The notes below the pieces were generated by a model. The model saw only the letters and a program-made list of their open reading frames with translations. It ran no database searches and was not told the DNA's origin. From contig DVHZ01000107.1 in the NCBI GenBank assembly GCA_018711685.1, positions 1 through 36,470 on the forward strand: 36,470 nt of DNA, given 5' to 3'. Shown here piece by piece: positions 7,683 through 15,590 of this stretch (position 1 is its first letter; the number at the start of each line of letters is the position of its first letter). The position numbers and the translations under genes were made by a program. Source of the stretch: Candidatus Excrementavichristensenella intestinipullorum. GTDB taxonomy: Bacteria > Bacillota > Clostridia > Christensenellales > Aristaeellaceae.

Positions 7683-7879
7683 GATTTGGGCTACTGGCCA
7701 AGGGGGATATCGAAGGCGAAAGGCAAACAAGGCGCCAGGGCCATCAGCGCGGCGCCACCGGAGAACGGCAGCGGCGTCCAGCGCGCCGGTGCGGTCCACA
7801 GGACGAGGGCGGCAGCTGAGGAATAGGCAGCGGGCCGCTGCGGGCGGACTTTGCGCAGCCCGCTAAAGGCAGGCTAGGG

Positions 7880-8629
7880 TTAGGTCAGCGCCCCGTACTG
7901 AGCGTCCTCCACCGGCTCCAGCCACTGGCTTTGGGCGTTCTCGCCCGGCACCTCTATGGCCAGGTGGCTCATCCAACTGTCCTTCGCCGCGCCGTGCCAG
8001 TGCTTCACCCCTGCCGGAATGTTCACCACGTCGCCGGGGACCAGGAGGCGCGGGGGCTCGCCCCATGCCTGATACCATCCTCGCCCGGCCACGCAGATAA
8101 GTATCTGCCCGCCCCCCTGGCTGGCCCGGTGGATGTGCCAATGGTTCCGGCAGCCCGGCTCAAAGGTCACGTTGTATATGCCCACCTGCTGGGTGGACAG
8201 GGGCGCCAGGTAGCTTTTCCCGCTGAAGTACTGCGCGTAGCCCTCGTTGGGCCCGCCGATGGGAAAGGGCATGGACGCCGCGTGAGCGGCCATGGCCTCA
8301 TCCTCTTCCTCCGCCCACACCTCCTTCGCCATATTAAAGGCGGCCCACGCCTTGGGCCAGCCCGCATAGAAGGCGGCGTGGGTGAGGATTTCCCCGATCT
8401 GGCTTCGGGTGACGCCGTTTTGTTTGGCGGTGGTTAGGTGGTAGCGAAAGGAAGAATCCGTCAGTCCCTGGGCCATCAGCGCCGTCACCGTCACCAGAGA
8501 GCGATCCCGCAGGGAAAGTTTATCGGTTCGGTTCCACACTTGGCCGAAGAGCACGTCGTCGTTGAGTTGGGCAAATTTGGGGGCGAAGCCGCCCAGGGCG
8601 TCCCGCCCGGCGGTTTGTCGGATGGCCAT
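7880..8629 (-). CDS. Carboxymuconolactone decarboxylase-cupin fusion protein
   Basis: The N-terminal about 115 residues are a carboxymuconolactone decarboxylase/AhpD-like helical domain (LSLRDRSLVTVTALMAQG; GEILTHAAFYAGWPKAW) without the CxxC of true AhpD. The C-terminal half is a cupin: the metal-site histidines lie in HWHIH, then a Gly-rich strand, and a second motif in PGDVVNIPAGVKHWHG. The usual cupin glutamate position appears to be Gln. Such fusions are common in anaerobes and may act on quinone-like or lactone compounds; the substrate is unknown. AAGGAGAAGAAC precedes the ATG. The adjacent upstream LysR gene on the same strand is its likely regulator. Confidence 0.85.
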   Translation of the reverse strand: MAIRQTAGRDALGGFAPKFAQLNDDVLFGQVWNRTDKLSLRDRSLVTVTALMAQGLTDSSFRYHLTTAKQNGVTRSQIGEILTHAAFYAGWPKAWAAFNMAKEVWAEEEDEAMAAHAASMPFPIGGPNEGYAQYFSGKSYLAPLSTQQVGIYNVTFEPGCRNHWHIHRASQGGGQILICVAGRGWYQAWGEPPRLLVPGDVVNIPAGVKHWHGAAKDSWMSHLAIEVPGENAQSQWLEPVEDAQYGALT

Positions 8630-8760
8630 AGTGTTCTTCTCCTTTCATCGGTTGCCGTTCATAGGGCCCGGCAGGGGACGCGCCCCTTCTCACGCAACCA
8701 GGCCGCTTTTTGCGTGCCCTTTTCCATCGCCAAATAGGGACGCCCTCACCGGACACCCCT

Positions 8761-8790
8761 ATTGTATAGCAGGCCTGTTTTTATGTCCAA
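8761..8790 (-). promoter_or_regulatory. Candidate promoter of the CMD-cupin gene
   Basis: Minus-strand TTGGAC (8785-8790) and TACAAT (8761-8766) are 18 bases apart, with an alternative TATACA giving 16. The spacer holds the palindrome CAGGCCTG. It lies directly after the LysR stop and would allow LysR-controlled expression of the fusion gene. Confidence 0.5.
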
Positions 8791-8793
8791 TGC

Positions 8794-9684
8794 CTATTCT
8801 TTATAATCAGAAATGCCTTCCAAGTATTTCCTGGCGTGGCGCAGCAGGGCATCTACTGCGGGGGAAACCGCCTGGCGGCGCTTCCAGGCCAGCAGAGAGC
8901 CGAACCGCAGGGCTGGGGACAGGGGCACAAAGCGCAGACCGGGATAGGCGCAGTCCAGCCGGATGCACAGCGCGTCGCCAAAGCCGTTTTTTACCAACAT
9001 GGCCACATTATAAAGCAGATTGTATCGGATGCGGATATCCAGCTCATCCAGGCTTGCGCCCAGCCAATTGGCCAGCTCGTTTTGGACGGCTTCCCGGCCG
9101 GAGAGCATCAGAGGCCGTCCCGCCAGGTCTTCCGGCCGCACCGCTTTCAGCCTTCCCAGGGGCGAGTCCTCCCGGGTGAGGACGCCCCACTCCTCCATGA
9201 CGGGCACCCGGAGAAATTCATATTTGGCGATATCCACAGGTTCGGGCATCAGTCCCATATCCAGGGTGCCGTTTTCCATGCGCTCCTTGATGTGGTCGGC
9301 ATTGCCGCTGTAAAAGCGGTACCGCACCCTGGGATACGCCTGACGGAAGGAGGCCAGGATCTGGGCCAGCGCCGACATGCTGCGGGTTTCGCCGCTGCCG
9401 ATAGCCACTTCTCCACACAGTTCCGCTTCTCGCCGGACAAAATCCCGCTTCGTGCGGTCCGCCAACTCCACGATCTCCTGGGCTCTGCGCCGCAGCAGCA
9501 GCCCATCCTGGGTCAGGATGATGCGGTGATTGCTCCGTTCAAACAGCTTTGTCCCCAACTCCTCCTCCAAATCCTGAATCTGGCGGGACAGGGTTGGCTG
9601 GGTCACGTGGAGAAGCTGGGCTGCGTGGGTGATGTTTTCCTCCCGAGCAGCCATCAGAAAATACCGAAGCACGCGCAGTTCCAT
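8794..9684 (-). CDS. LysR family transcriptional regulator
   Basis: This 296-residue protein begins with the classic LysR helix-turn-helix (MELRVLRYFLMAAREENITH, then AAQLLHVTQPTLSRQIQDLE) and continues with a periplasmic-binding-like effector domain (VAIGSGETRSMSALAQILAS). The ATG at 9684 fits the family start; the frame reaches further up to 9867 but that part only overlaps the dnaX end in another frame. An AAGGGGA lies about 9 bases upstream. It probably activates or represses the CMD-cupin gene 164 bases downstream. The ligand is unknown. Confidence 0.88.
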   Translation of the reverse strand: MELRVLRYFLMAAREENITHAAQLLHVTQPTLSRQIQDLEEELGTKLFERSNHRIILTQDGLLLRRRAQEIVELADRTKRDFVRREAELCGEVAIGSGETRSMSALAQILASFRQAYPRVRYRFYSGNADHIKERMENGTLDMGLMPEPVDIAKYEFLRVPVMEEWGVLTREDSPLGRLKAVRPEDLAGRPLMLSGREAVQNELANWLGASLDELDIRIRYNLLYNVAMLVKNGFGDALCIRLDCAYPGLRFVPLSPALRFGSLLAWKRRQAVSPAVDALLRHARKYLEGISDYKE

Positions 9685-9804
9685 AACCAGGTCCCCTTCC
9701 GCATTGGATGAGCCTACGGGCGTAACGGAGGATTGGGGCCGATCCGGCGGCAAATCCCCCCAATGGCCGCCCATGGCTGCGCCTGGCGTTTCGGGTTTGT
9801 CCCG

Positions 9805-9824
9805 CCCTGGCCCTCGGGCCAGGG
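9805..9824. terminator. Hairpin downstream of dnaX
   Basis: A perfect 9-bp stem (CCCTGGCCC/GGGCCAGGG) with a 2-base loop lies about 36 bases after the dnaX stop. No T-run follows on the minus strand, so it could be a weak terminator or only an mRNA 3'-end protector. Confidence 0.35.
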
Positions 9825-9859
9825 GCGTCAGCGCTGCCCCTAGGCATCTTCCCCGGGAT

Positions 9860-11470
9860 TCAGTCATCTACCACCATCACGTTTTCCCGGCCGAAGGCTT
9901 CGTATATTTGAGAGAGGTTTTCCTTGGCGGCGGGAGGGGCGGCGGGCTGGTCGCCTTGCAGCGACAGGCGCAAGGTGAGGGGGCGGCCCGCCGCTTGGGT
10001 GAGGGCTTCTTCGATCAATTGCTTTTTTCCGGTGCTCTGGAGCACCGTATAGTACATCTTCCAGCGCTTAGGGAACTCCAGCGCCGCCTGGTCGCCCTGG
10101 ATGCCGGCGAAGATGGCCGCGCTCACCAGGGCGGTGACCTCGGGATGCTGGCCGGTCACCAGGGTCACGGCCTGCTCCCACACTTCCTTTCCCTCCACCG
10201 CGGCCGCTTCCACCAGGGCCGGGGCCGCCGGGGCGGCGGGCTTCTCCTTGGGCTTGTCCTTTCGGGGCCTGGCCGGGGCGGGCGGGGGGGCCTGGGGTGC
10301 GGGGACCATCCCTTGGGCCACGGCTTTTTCCAGCTTGTCCAGGCGCTCCAGCAGCGCGTCCCGGCTCTCCTCGTCCTGGGGATTGCAGGCCCGCACCGCA
10401 GCCAATTCCACCACGGTCCGGGGCTGGGAAGCCCATTTCACGTCCGCCTCGGCGGCCATGAACAGCTCCATGCGCCCCATCAGGGCGGCCTGGTCCACCT
10501 CCTGGGCCTGGGCGCGATAGCGCCCCGCGTCCTCCAGGGTGATCTCCAGCAAATCGGCCAACGCCTCTTCCTTGACCAGCTGGCTGAGCAGCAAGCCCCG
10601 GAAATGGGAGACTATGTCCTTCAAAAACACCACCGGGTCTCCCCCGTCCCGGCTCATCTGGTGGATGAGGGACAGGGCATCCCCCGCCCGCCGCTCCAGC
10701 AGGGCTTGGGCGAAGTCGAACAAAAAGGCCCGGTCCGAAGTGCCCAGCACCTGGCGCACCAGGGCGGCGGACAGGGTTCCCTCCCCATAGGCCAGGCACA
10801 TGTCCAGGAGGGACAGGGCGTCGCGCATTCCGCCCTCGGCGGCCCTGGCGATCATCTGCAGGGCCTCGGCCTCGGCCTGCCGGTTCACGCCCTGGAGCAC
10901 CTCTTTCAGCCTGCCTACGATGACCGGGACGCTGATGCGCTTGAAGTCGAAGCGCTGGCACCGGGACAAGATGGTGGCGGGCAATTTTTGGGGCTCGGTG
11001 GTGGCCAGAATGAACACCGCGTGGGCGGGGGGCTCCTCCAGGGTCTTGAGCAGGGCGTTGAAGGCGCCGGTGGACAGCATGTGCACCTCGTCGATGATGT
11101 ACACCTTATACCGCCCCACCGTGGGGGGATAGACGATCTGGTCCCGCAGGGTGCGCACCTCGTCCACGCCGTTGTTGCTGGCGGCGTCGATCTCCATCAC
11201 GTCCATGCTGTTTTCCTGGGCCAGGGCCTGGCAGGCAGGGCACTGGCCGCAGGGCTCCGCCCCTTCCAGGGGATGGGCGCAGTTGATGGCCCTGGCCAGC
11301 ACCTTGGCGGTGGTGGTCTTGCCGGTGCCCCGGCTGCCGCAGAACAGGTAGGCGTGGGCGATATGTCCGGTCTGGATCTGATGGGTCAACGTGGTGATGA
11401 TGGGCTCCTGGCCCACCACATCCTGAAACCGATTGGGCCGCCACGCCCGGTACAGCGCCTGATAGGCCAT
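9860..11470 (-). CDS. dnaX: DNA polymerase III subunit gamma/tau
   Basis: The 536-residue product loads the beta sliding clamp as part of the polymerase III holoenzyme. It starts MAYQALYRAWRPNRFQDVVG, has Walker A GSRGTGKTT, a four-cysteine zinc module (C..., CGQCPAC), Walker B-like YIIDEVHML and sensor SRCQRFDF. A Pro/Ala/Lys-rich linker follows after about residue 390 and then a tau C-terminal domain. GGGAGG precedes the ATG. In many Clostridia dnaX is followed by ybaB and recR; here those genes are absent and an unrelated LysR gene follows. Confidence 0.96.
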   Translation of the reverse strand: MAYQALYRAWRPNRFQDVVGQEPIITTLTHQIQTGHIAHAYLFCGSRGTGKTTTAKVLARAINCAHPLEGAEPCGQCPACQALAQENSMDVMEIDAASNNGVDEVRTLRDQIVYPPTVGRYKVYIIDEVHMLSTGAFNALLKTLEEPPAHAVFILATTEPQKLPATILSRCQRFDFKRISVPVIVGRLKEVLQGVNRQAEAEALQMIARAAEGGMRDALSLLDMCLAYGEGTLSAALVRQVLGTSDRAFLFDFAQALLERRAGDALSLIHQMSRDGGDPVVFLKDIVSHFRGLLLSQLVKEEALADLLEITLEDAGRYRAQAQEVDQAALMGRMELFMAAEADVKWASQPRTVVELAAVRACNPQDEESRDALLERLDKLEKAVAQGMVPAPQAPPPAPARPRKDKPKEKPAAPAAPALVEAAAVEGKEVWEQAVTLVTGQHPEVTALVSAAIFAGIQGDQAALEFPKRWKMYYTVLQSTGKKQLIEEALTQAAGRPLTLRLSLQGDQPAAPPAAKENLSQIYEAFGRENVMVVDD

Positions 11471-11516
11471 AGCTTACCTCCCGTCCTTTACCCTTGTCGC
11501 CCGCCTCTGGGTTTCG

Positions 11517-12056
11517 TCAGCTCCTGCGGTCGAAGTAGATGCTCTTGCCTCGGGCCGACAGGGGAATGCCCATGGCGATCCCCGCCTGGCCCAGCCAGCC
11601 CAGTTCCAGGGCCGCCGCCCCGGCGGAGAACATGACCCGGTTATCCACCCGCTTATCCGCCGCCATGGACACGGCGCTGCCCACCGCCAGGCCCAGGTCG
11701 TGGACCGCGTACAGGCAGGAAAAGCCCTGGGCCAGGCCCTGCCGGTTGCCGCAGCCCGCCATGGCGCACTGGGCGCAGCCCCCGGGCATGGGGCCGGTGC
11801 GGGTGCCGATGAGCAGGCAGCAGTCCGAGGTGCGCACATTGCCGGCGTCCCGGACAAAATGCGCGCCGCCCCGCCCTTCCCGGTGCATCTTCTCCATGGC
11901 CAGGGCCAGCTCTTCCAGTTCATCGCCCTGGACCAGAGCGATTTCCAGCCGGTCGTATCCCACCGCCTTGGGGGCGGTGCGGGCGGCGTTGGCCATTTCC
12001 CTGGCGGCCTGAACCACCGTTTCCCTTGCAAAATCCCGTTGATCCGTCACGCACAC
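11517..12056 (-). CDS. DUF2148 ferredoxin-like domain protein
   Basis: This 179-residue protein belongs to the DUF2148 family of cysteine-rich, probably iron-sulfur-binding cytosolic proteins. It shows VRTSDCCLLIGTRTGP, the cluster motif CAQCAMAGCG, and the C-terminal NRVMFSAGAAALELGWL. The start is GTG at 12056 with GGGAGG upstream; a second GTG two codons later is also possible. It lies between the PHP gene (16-base gap) and dnaX (46-base gap), so it is probably cotranscribed. Function is not established. Confidence 0.82.
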   Translation of the reverse strand: MCVTDQRDFARETVVQAAREMANAARTAPKAVGYDRLEIALVQGDELEELALAMEKMHREGRGGAHFVRDAGNVRTSDCCLLIGTRTGPMPGGCAQCAMAGCGNRQGLAQGFSCLYAVHDLGLAVGSAVSMAADKRVDNRVMFSAGAAALELGWLGQAGIAMGIPLSARGKSIYFDRRS

Positions 12057-12072
12057 GGCGCTATGCCTCCCC

Positions 12073-12912
12073 TTACAGCAGTCCTTCCAGGCGCAGCATG
12101 TCCCGCTCCACGTCCATCTCCCCCACCCGGGTGCGGCCGAAGGTTCCGTGGCAATCGCTGCCCGCGGTGATCAGCAGCCCCTTCTCCAGGCACAGGCGGC
12201 GGAGCATGGCGGTGGTATCCGGCCCGTGCAGGGGGTAATGGCACTCCACGCCCTCCAGGCCCCGCTCCACCAGCGCCTCCACCTGTCTTTCCAGGGCGCC
12301 CAAGTCCTCCTGGCCCAGGGAATGCCCCGGATGGGCCAGCACCGCCCGGCCCCCGGCCCGGCGGATCGTCTTCAGCAGCTGCCCAAGCCCGGGGAACCCG
12401 GCCTCCTCGTAGGTGACGCCGTAGGCGGCGTACAGGCCCATACCCTGGCGCAGGGTCTGGGTGACCCCCTTGGCCAGCAGGTAATGCAGCCCCTTCCAGC
12501 CCCCCAGGCTCCGGTCGTAGGAAAATTCCTGGTATTCCTCCAGGGACAGGGCGGGGTACTCCCCCTTCATGTTCTCAATCAGCCGGTCGCTCATCTGGTC
12601 CAAGATGCGGCGGCTGCGGGCGGCCAAGGCGGTCAAGGCCGGGTCCCGGGGCCGGGCGCCGTAGCACAGGATGTGCAGCTGCTTGTCCTCCCAGGTACAC
12701 TCCAGCTCCGCCGCCCGGATAAAGGCCAGCCCCGCCGCCCGGGCGTAGGGCTCCGCCTCCAGGCTGCCGGAAAAGCCCTCGTGGTCCGCAATGGCAAGAA
12801 CGCCCACACCGTGGGCCACGGCCTCCTCCACCGCCTGGGCGGGGGAAAGGGAGGAGTCCGAGAACCAGGTGTGGACGTGCAGGTCGGCAAAGGGGGCCCT
12901 AGCGCTGGCCAT
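12073..12912 (-). CDS. PHP domain phosphoesterase
   Basis: The 279-residue protein has the polymerase-and-histidinol-phosphatase metal motifs: DLHVHTWFSDSSLSP at the N-terminus, IADHEGFSG, the ELEC segment, VLAHPGHS, and the C-terminal GSDCHG. It should be a trinuclear-metal hydrolase of the nucleoside 3',5'-bisphosphate phosphatase or small-RNA 5'-exonuclease type; the substrate cannot be told from sequence. It overlaps the araD-like gene by 14 bases and so is likely translationally coupled. Confidence 0.85.
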   Translation of the reverse strand: MASARAPFADLHVHTWFSDSSLSPAQAVEEAVAHGVGVLAIADHEGFSGSLEAEPYARAAGLAFIRAAELECTWEDKQLHILCYGARPRDPALTALAARSRRILDQMSDRLIENMKGEYPALSLEEYQEFSYDRSLGGWKGLHYLLAKGVTQTLRQGMGLYAAYGVTYEEAGFPGLGQLLKTIRRAGGRAVLAHPGHSLGQEDLGALERQVEALVERGLEGVECHYPLHGPDTTAMLRRLCLEKGLLITAGSDCHGTFGRTRVGEMDVERDMLRLEGLL

Positions 12913-13597
12913 AATAGGCGCCCGCGCCGTGCTTGCGGAAATAGTGCTTGTCCATCAGGCATTGGGGTGCACCCAAAGCATCCGGGTTCACCCCGTACAT
13001 CAGCCCGGCCATCTGGGCGCACACCTCCAGCACCGCCGCGTTCTCCACCGCCTTAAAGGGGTTGGGGCCCCAGGTGAAGGGGCCGTGCTTGCGCACCAGC
13101 ACCGCCGGGGTGGCCACCGGGTCGATATCCCGGCCCTTGAAGGTTTCCACGATCACGTGGCCCGTGTTGCCCTCGTAGTCCTCCTGAATCTCCTGGGCGG
13201 TCATCATCCGGGTGCAGGGCACCGCGCCGTAGAAGTAGTCGGCATGGGTGGTGCCGAAGCAGTCCAGGTCCCGCTCGGCCTGGGCGAAGGAGGTGGCGCA
13301 GGTGGAGTGGGTATGCACCACGCCCCCCAGCTTCTCAAAGGCCCGGTACAGCACCAGATGGGTGGGGGTGTCGGAAGAAGGGTTCAGGTTGCCCTCCACC
13401 ACCTTGCCGTCCAGGTCCAGCACCACCATCTGCTCCGGCTTCATCACCTCGTAGGCCACGCCGCTGGGCTTGATGGCCATCAGGCCCTTCTCCCGGTCCA
13501 CCGCGGACACGTTGCCCCAGGTAAAGGTGACCAAGTGGTACTTGGGCAGCAGCATGTTGGCTTCAAACACTTGTTCCTTCAATTCCTTGATGGTCAT
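12899..13597 (-). CDS. araD: L-ribulose-5-phosphate 4-epimerase-like class II aldolase
   Basis: The 232-residue protein matches AraD throughout: TWGNVSAVDRE, KPSGVAYEVMKPEQMVVLDL, SSDTPTHLVLYRAF, the zinc ligands in HTHSTCATSFAQ, DYFYGAVPCTR, and the C-terminal MDKHYFRKHGAGAYYGQ. It would interconvert L-ribulose 5-phosphate and D-xylulose 5-phosphate. AAGGAGGG precedes the ATG. No other arabinose genes are nearby, so it may act on another pentulose phosphate or L-ascorbate-type intermediate. Confidence 0.9.
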   Translation of the reverse strand: MTIKELKEQVFEANMLLPKYHLVTFTWGNVSAVDREKGLMAIKPSGVAYEVMKPEQMVVLDLDGKVVEGNLNPSSDTPTHLVLYRAFEKLGGVVHTHSTCATSFAQAERDLDCFGTTHADYFYGAVPCTRMMTAQEIQEDYEGNTGHVIVETFKGRDIDPVATPAVLVRKHGPFTWGPNPFKAVENAAVLEVCAQMAGLMYGVNPDALGAPQCLMDKHYFRKHGAGAYYGQR

Positions 13598-13612
13598 GGG
13601 TGTCCCTCCTTG

Positions 13613-14278
13613 CTATTGTTCGCTTCCCATGGACTGCCTGCGCTGGCGCACCATGTCCGCCGCACGCTGCAATTCCTTTTCCACGTTGATGAGCAGCTCC
13701 TCCCCGTAGGCGCTGGCCTCCAGCTTGCGCTCGTTGGCCTCCGCCCTGGCCTCGTTGACGATGGCCCGTGCCTCGTTCTGGGCGGCGATCTTGATGGCGT
13801 TCTGGTCGATCATGGCCCGGGCGCGGATCTCCGCATCCTTGATGATCTTATCCGCCCGGCTCTGGGCCTCCTCCAGCATCTGCTGGCTGCGCTGGGCCGC
13901 GTCGTCGATGGCCGCGTTGGCCCGCACGTCCGCCGATTGCAGCTTGTTGGCCGCCGTGCGCTCGGCGCTCACCAGAATATTCTCCCGGTCCCGCACCACC
14001 TGCTCGGCGTACTGGATGGCCAGGGGCAGATTGCCCCGGATATCGTTGATGATGGTCAGGCACATCTCGGTGTCCACCAGGCGCTTGCCGGTGAGGGGCA
14101 CCACGCTGGCGTGCTCCACCGCGTCCTGCAAATAGCTCAGCAGGGTCATCAGATGGGTATGGTCGTCCTCCACGCCGGGGGAAAAGCCGTCGTCCTGATA
14201 GCCCTCTTGCCCGGCAGCGTTGCCGCTGTCCGCCGCCTTCGGCTCTTCGTCGAAGAAATTGTCCTGATCCCGATTCAT
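13613..14278 (-). CDS. DivIVA/SepF-region-like coiled-coil protein
   Basis: This 221-residue soluble protein starts with a short acidic, low-complexity segment. A conserved block follows (THLMTLLSYLQDAVEHASVVP; LTGKRLVDTEMCLTIINDIR), then about 120 residues of charged Ala/Glu/Arg-rich heptads that should form a long coiled coil. Such proteins next to coaD and rsmD in Clostridia are often called ATPase, but no P-loop is visible. A role in cell division or envelope organisation is a guess from the coiled-coil resemblance. The ATG at 14278 has a GAGG just upstream. Confidence 0.7.
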   Translation of the reverse strand: MNRDQDNFFDEEPKAADSGNAAGQEGYQDDGFSPGVEDDHTHLMTLLSYLQDAVEHASVVPLTGKRLVDTEMCLTIINDIRGNLPLAIQYAEQVVRDRENILVSAERTAANKLQSADVRANAAIDDAAQRSQQMLEEAQSRADKIIKDAEIRARAMIDQNAIKIAAQNEARAIVNEARAEANERKLEASAYGEELLINVEKELQRAADMVRQRRQSMGSEQ

Positions 14279-14304
14279 ACCTCTACCCCTTTCAAATTCT
14301 TCGC

Positions 14305-14775
14305 CTACCGATAGGCGGACTTTATCTCCTGGGCGATGGCCTCCGGCAGAAGCCCTTCCGCCGGACCGCCCAACCTGAGCAGCTGCCGGGCCATGGAGCT
14401 GGACACGTAGCCCAGTTCCGGCCTGCACTGCATGAATACCGTCTCCACGCCGAACAGGTCCAAAAACCCGTCGGCCACCGGCTTCTCCGCCTGGTAATCC
14501 CCCTGGTCCCGCAGGCCCCGGAGAATGGCCCTCGCGCCCAGGTCCTTCACTGCATCGGCCAGCAGCCCCCGGTAAACCTGTACCCGCAGCCCCGGCGTCC
14601 CCGCCAGGCACTTGTCCAGCAGCGCCGCCCGCCGCTCCAGGCTCAGGCCGGGCCCCTTGTCCGGATTGCCCATCACCACCACCACCAGGTCCCCGTACAG
14701 GGCGGCGGCCCGGCGGGCGATGTCCACGTGGCCCCGGGTGGGCGGGTCAAAACTGCCCGGATAGATTACCCGCAT
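14305..14775 (-). CDS. coaD: Pantetheine-phosphate adenylyltransferase
   Basis: The 156-residue enzyme joins ATP and 4'-phosphopantetheine to make dephospho-CoA. It shows the nucleotidyltransferase motif YPGSFDPPTRGHVD (the TxGH pair intact), RGLRDQGDYQAEKPVAD, and the SSSMAR motif corresponding to ISSSxVR. Length is normal for the family. The ATG at 14775 overlaps the end of rsmD by 10 bases, the usual rsmD-coaD order in Gram-positive bacteria. Confidence 0.95.
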   Translation of the reverse strand: MRVIYPGSFDPPTRGHVDIARRAAALYGDLVVVVMGNPDKGPGLSLERRAALLDKCLAGTPGLRVQVYRGLLADAVKDLGARAILRGLRDQGDYQAEKPVADGFLDLFGVETVFMQCRPELGYVSSSMARQLLRLGGPAEGLLPEAIAQEIKSAYR

Positions 14776-15326
14776 TGCCCCGCCTCCTTCCGCGCCAGGT
14801 CCACCGACGTGTCCCCATAGCGCCGGCTGTCCACCACCTGAAAGCCCGGCGGCGTCTCCACGGCGCACTTGGAAAGCCGCTCCATCACCACCAGGGCGTC
14901 CGGAGCCAGCAGCCCCGCCGCCTCCAGCGCCTCCATGGCCTGGCCGTACAGCTGGGTTTGCCGGTAGGGCGGATCCAGAAACACCAGGTCGAAACGCCGT
15001 CCCTGGAGCCGGCGCAGCGCGCCCCGCCAATCCCCCGGCAGCACCTGGGCCCGCGCCTCAAAACCGGCCAGGCTCAGGTTGCGCCGGATGGCCCGGATGG
15101 CGGCGGGCGAGCTGTCGCACAGCGCCGCCCATTGCGCGCCCCGGCTCAGCGCCTCCAGGGCCAGCGCCCCGGAACCGGCGAACAGGTCCAGCACCACCGC
15201 CTGATCCAGCCGGGGCGTCAGAATGGCGAACAGCGATTCCCGCACCCGGTCGGTGGTAGGCCGGGTATCCATGCCTGGAGGGGCAAAGAGCCTGCGCCCC
15301 TTGGCCTCTCCCGCGATGATCCGCAT
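14766..15326 (-). CDS. rsmD: 16S rRNA (guanine966-N2)-methyltransferase
   Basis: The 186-residue enzyme methylates G966 of 16S rRNA during small-subunit assembly. It begins with the family signature MRIIAGEAKGRRL, followed by TRPTTDRVRESLFAIL, the SAM-binding LDLFAGSGALALEALSRGA and the catalytic DPPY. The ATG at 15326 is chosen because it fits the family start and a GGCGGG lies about 10 bases before it; an ATG two codons earlier (15332) would leave almost no leader after the predicted promoter. Confidence 0.93.
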   Translation of the reverse strand: MRIIAGEAKGRRLFAPPGMDTRPTTDRVRESLFAILTPRLDQAVVLDLFAGSGALALEALSRGAQWAALCDSSPAAIRAIRRNLSLAGFEARAQVLPGDWRGALRRLQGRRFDLVFLDPPYRQTQLYGQAMEALEAAGLLAPDALVVMERLSKCAVETPPGFQVVDSRRYGDTSVDLARKEAGQCG

Positions 15327-15343
15327 CAGCATACACCCGCCCT

Positions 15344-15372
15344 ATTTTATCATATTCCGACCCAAGGCACAA
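15344..15372 (-). promoter_or_regulatory. Promoter of the rsmD-coaD operon
   Basis: On the minus strand TTGTGC (15367-15372) and TAAAAT (15344-15349) are 17 bases apart. The predicted transcript starts only about 10 bases before the rsmD ATG, so the leader is very short. Confidence 0.5.
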
Positions 15373-15590
15373 CCCCCGCGCCGCGATACTTTCGCGCCTC
15401 CCGGCGGGCCTGCCCGTGCCGTTTCCCGGTCCGCCCATCGTCCCGGTCCCGCGCCGTTTCCCGGCTCCGCTCCGGGGCAGGATATCTCTTTCCGCCGCCG
15501 GGCCGTTCTGTATCCAGGAGGGGGCCGCCGGAAAATAGCCGGAGAAAAGCCCCGAAAGACAGCGGCGCGGCCTTCGCCCTGGGGCTGCCC

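Noticed and set aside
7810-7865. Imperfect stem AGCGGGC...GCCCGCT after the CMD-cupin gene
   Set aside because: The stem is interrupted and no T-run follows, so a terminator cannot be claimed.
9629-11635. Long plus-strand frame of 668 codons over dnaX
   Set aside because: It is the antisense shadow of dnaX in GC-rich DNA; the product is rich in Gly, His and Gln with no family, while the minus strand encodes a clear gamma/tau subunit.
12791-14314. Plus-strand frame of 507 codons
   Set aside because: It runs antisense over the PHP, araD and coiled-coil genes; its His/Gly/Leu-rich product is typical of reversed GC-rich coding sequence.
15410-15475. Direct repeat GCCGTTTCCCGG, two copies about 45 bases apart
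   Set aside because: Short, GC-rich and only two copies in a non-coding gap; no sign of a CRISPR or iteron array.
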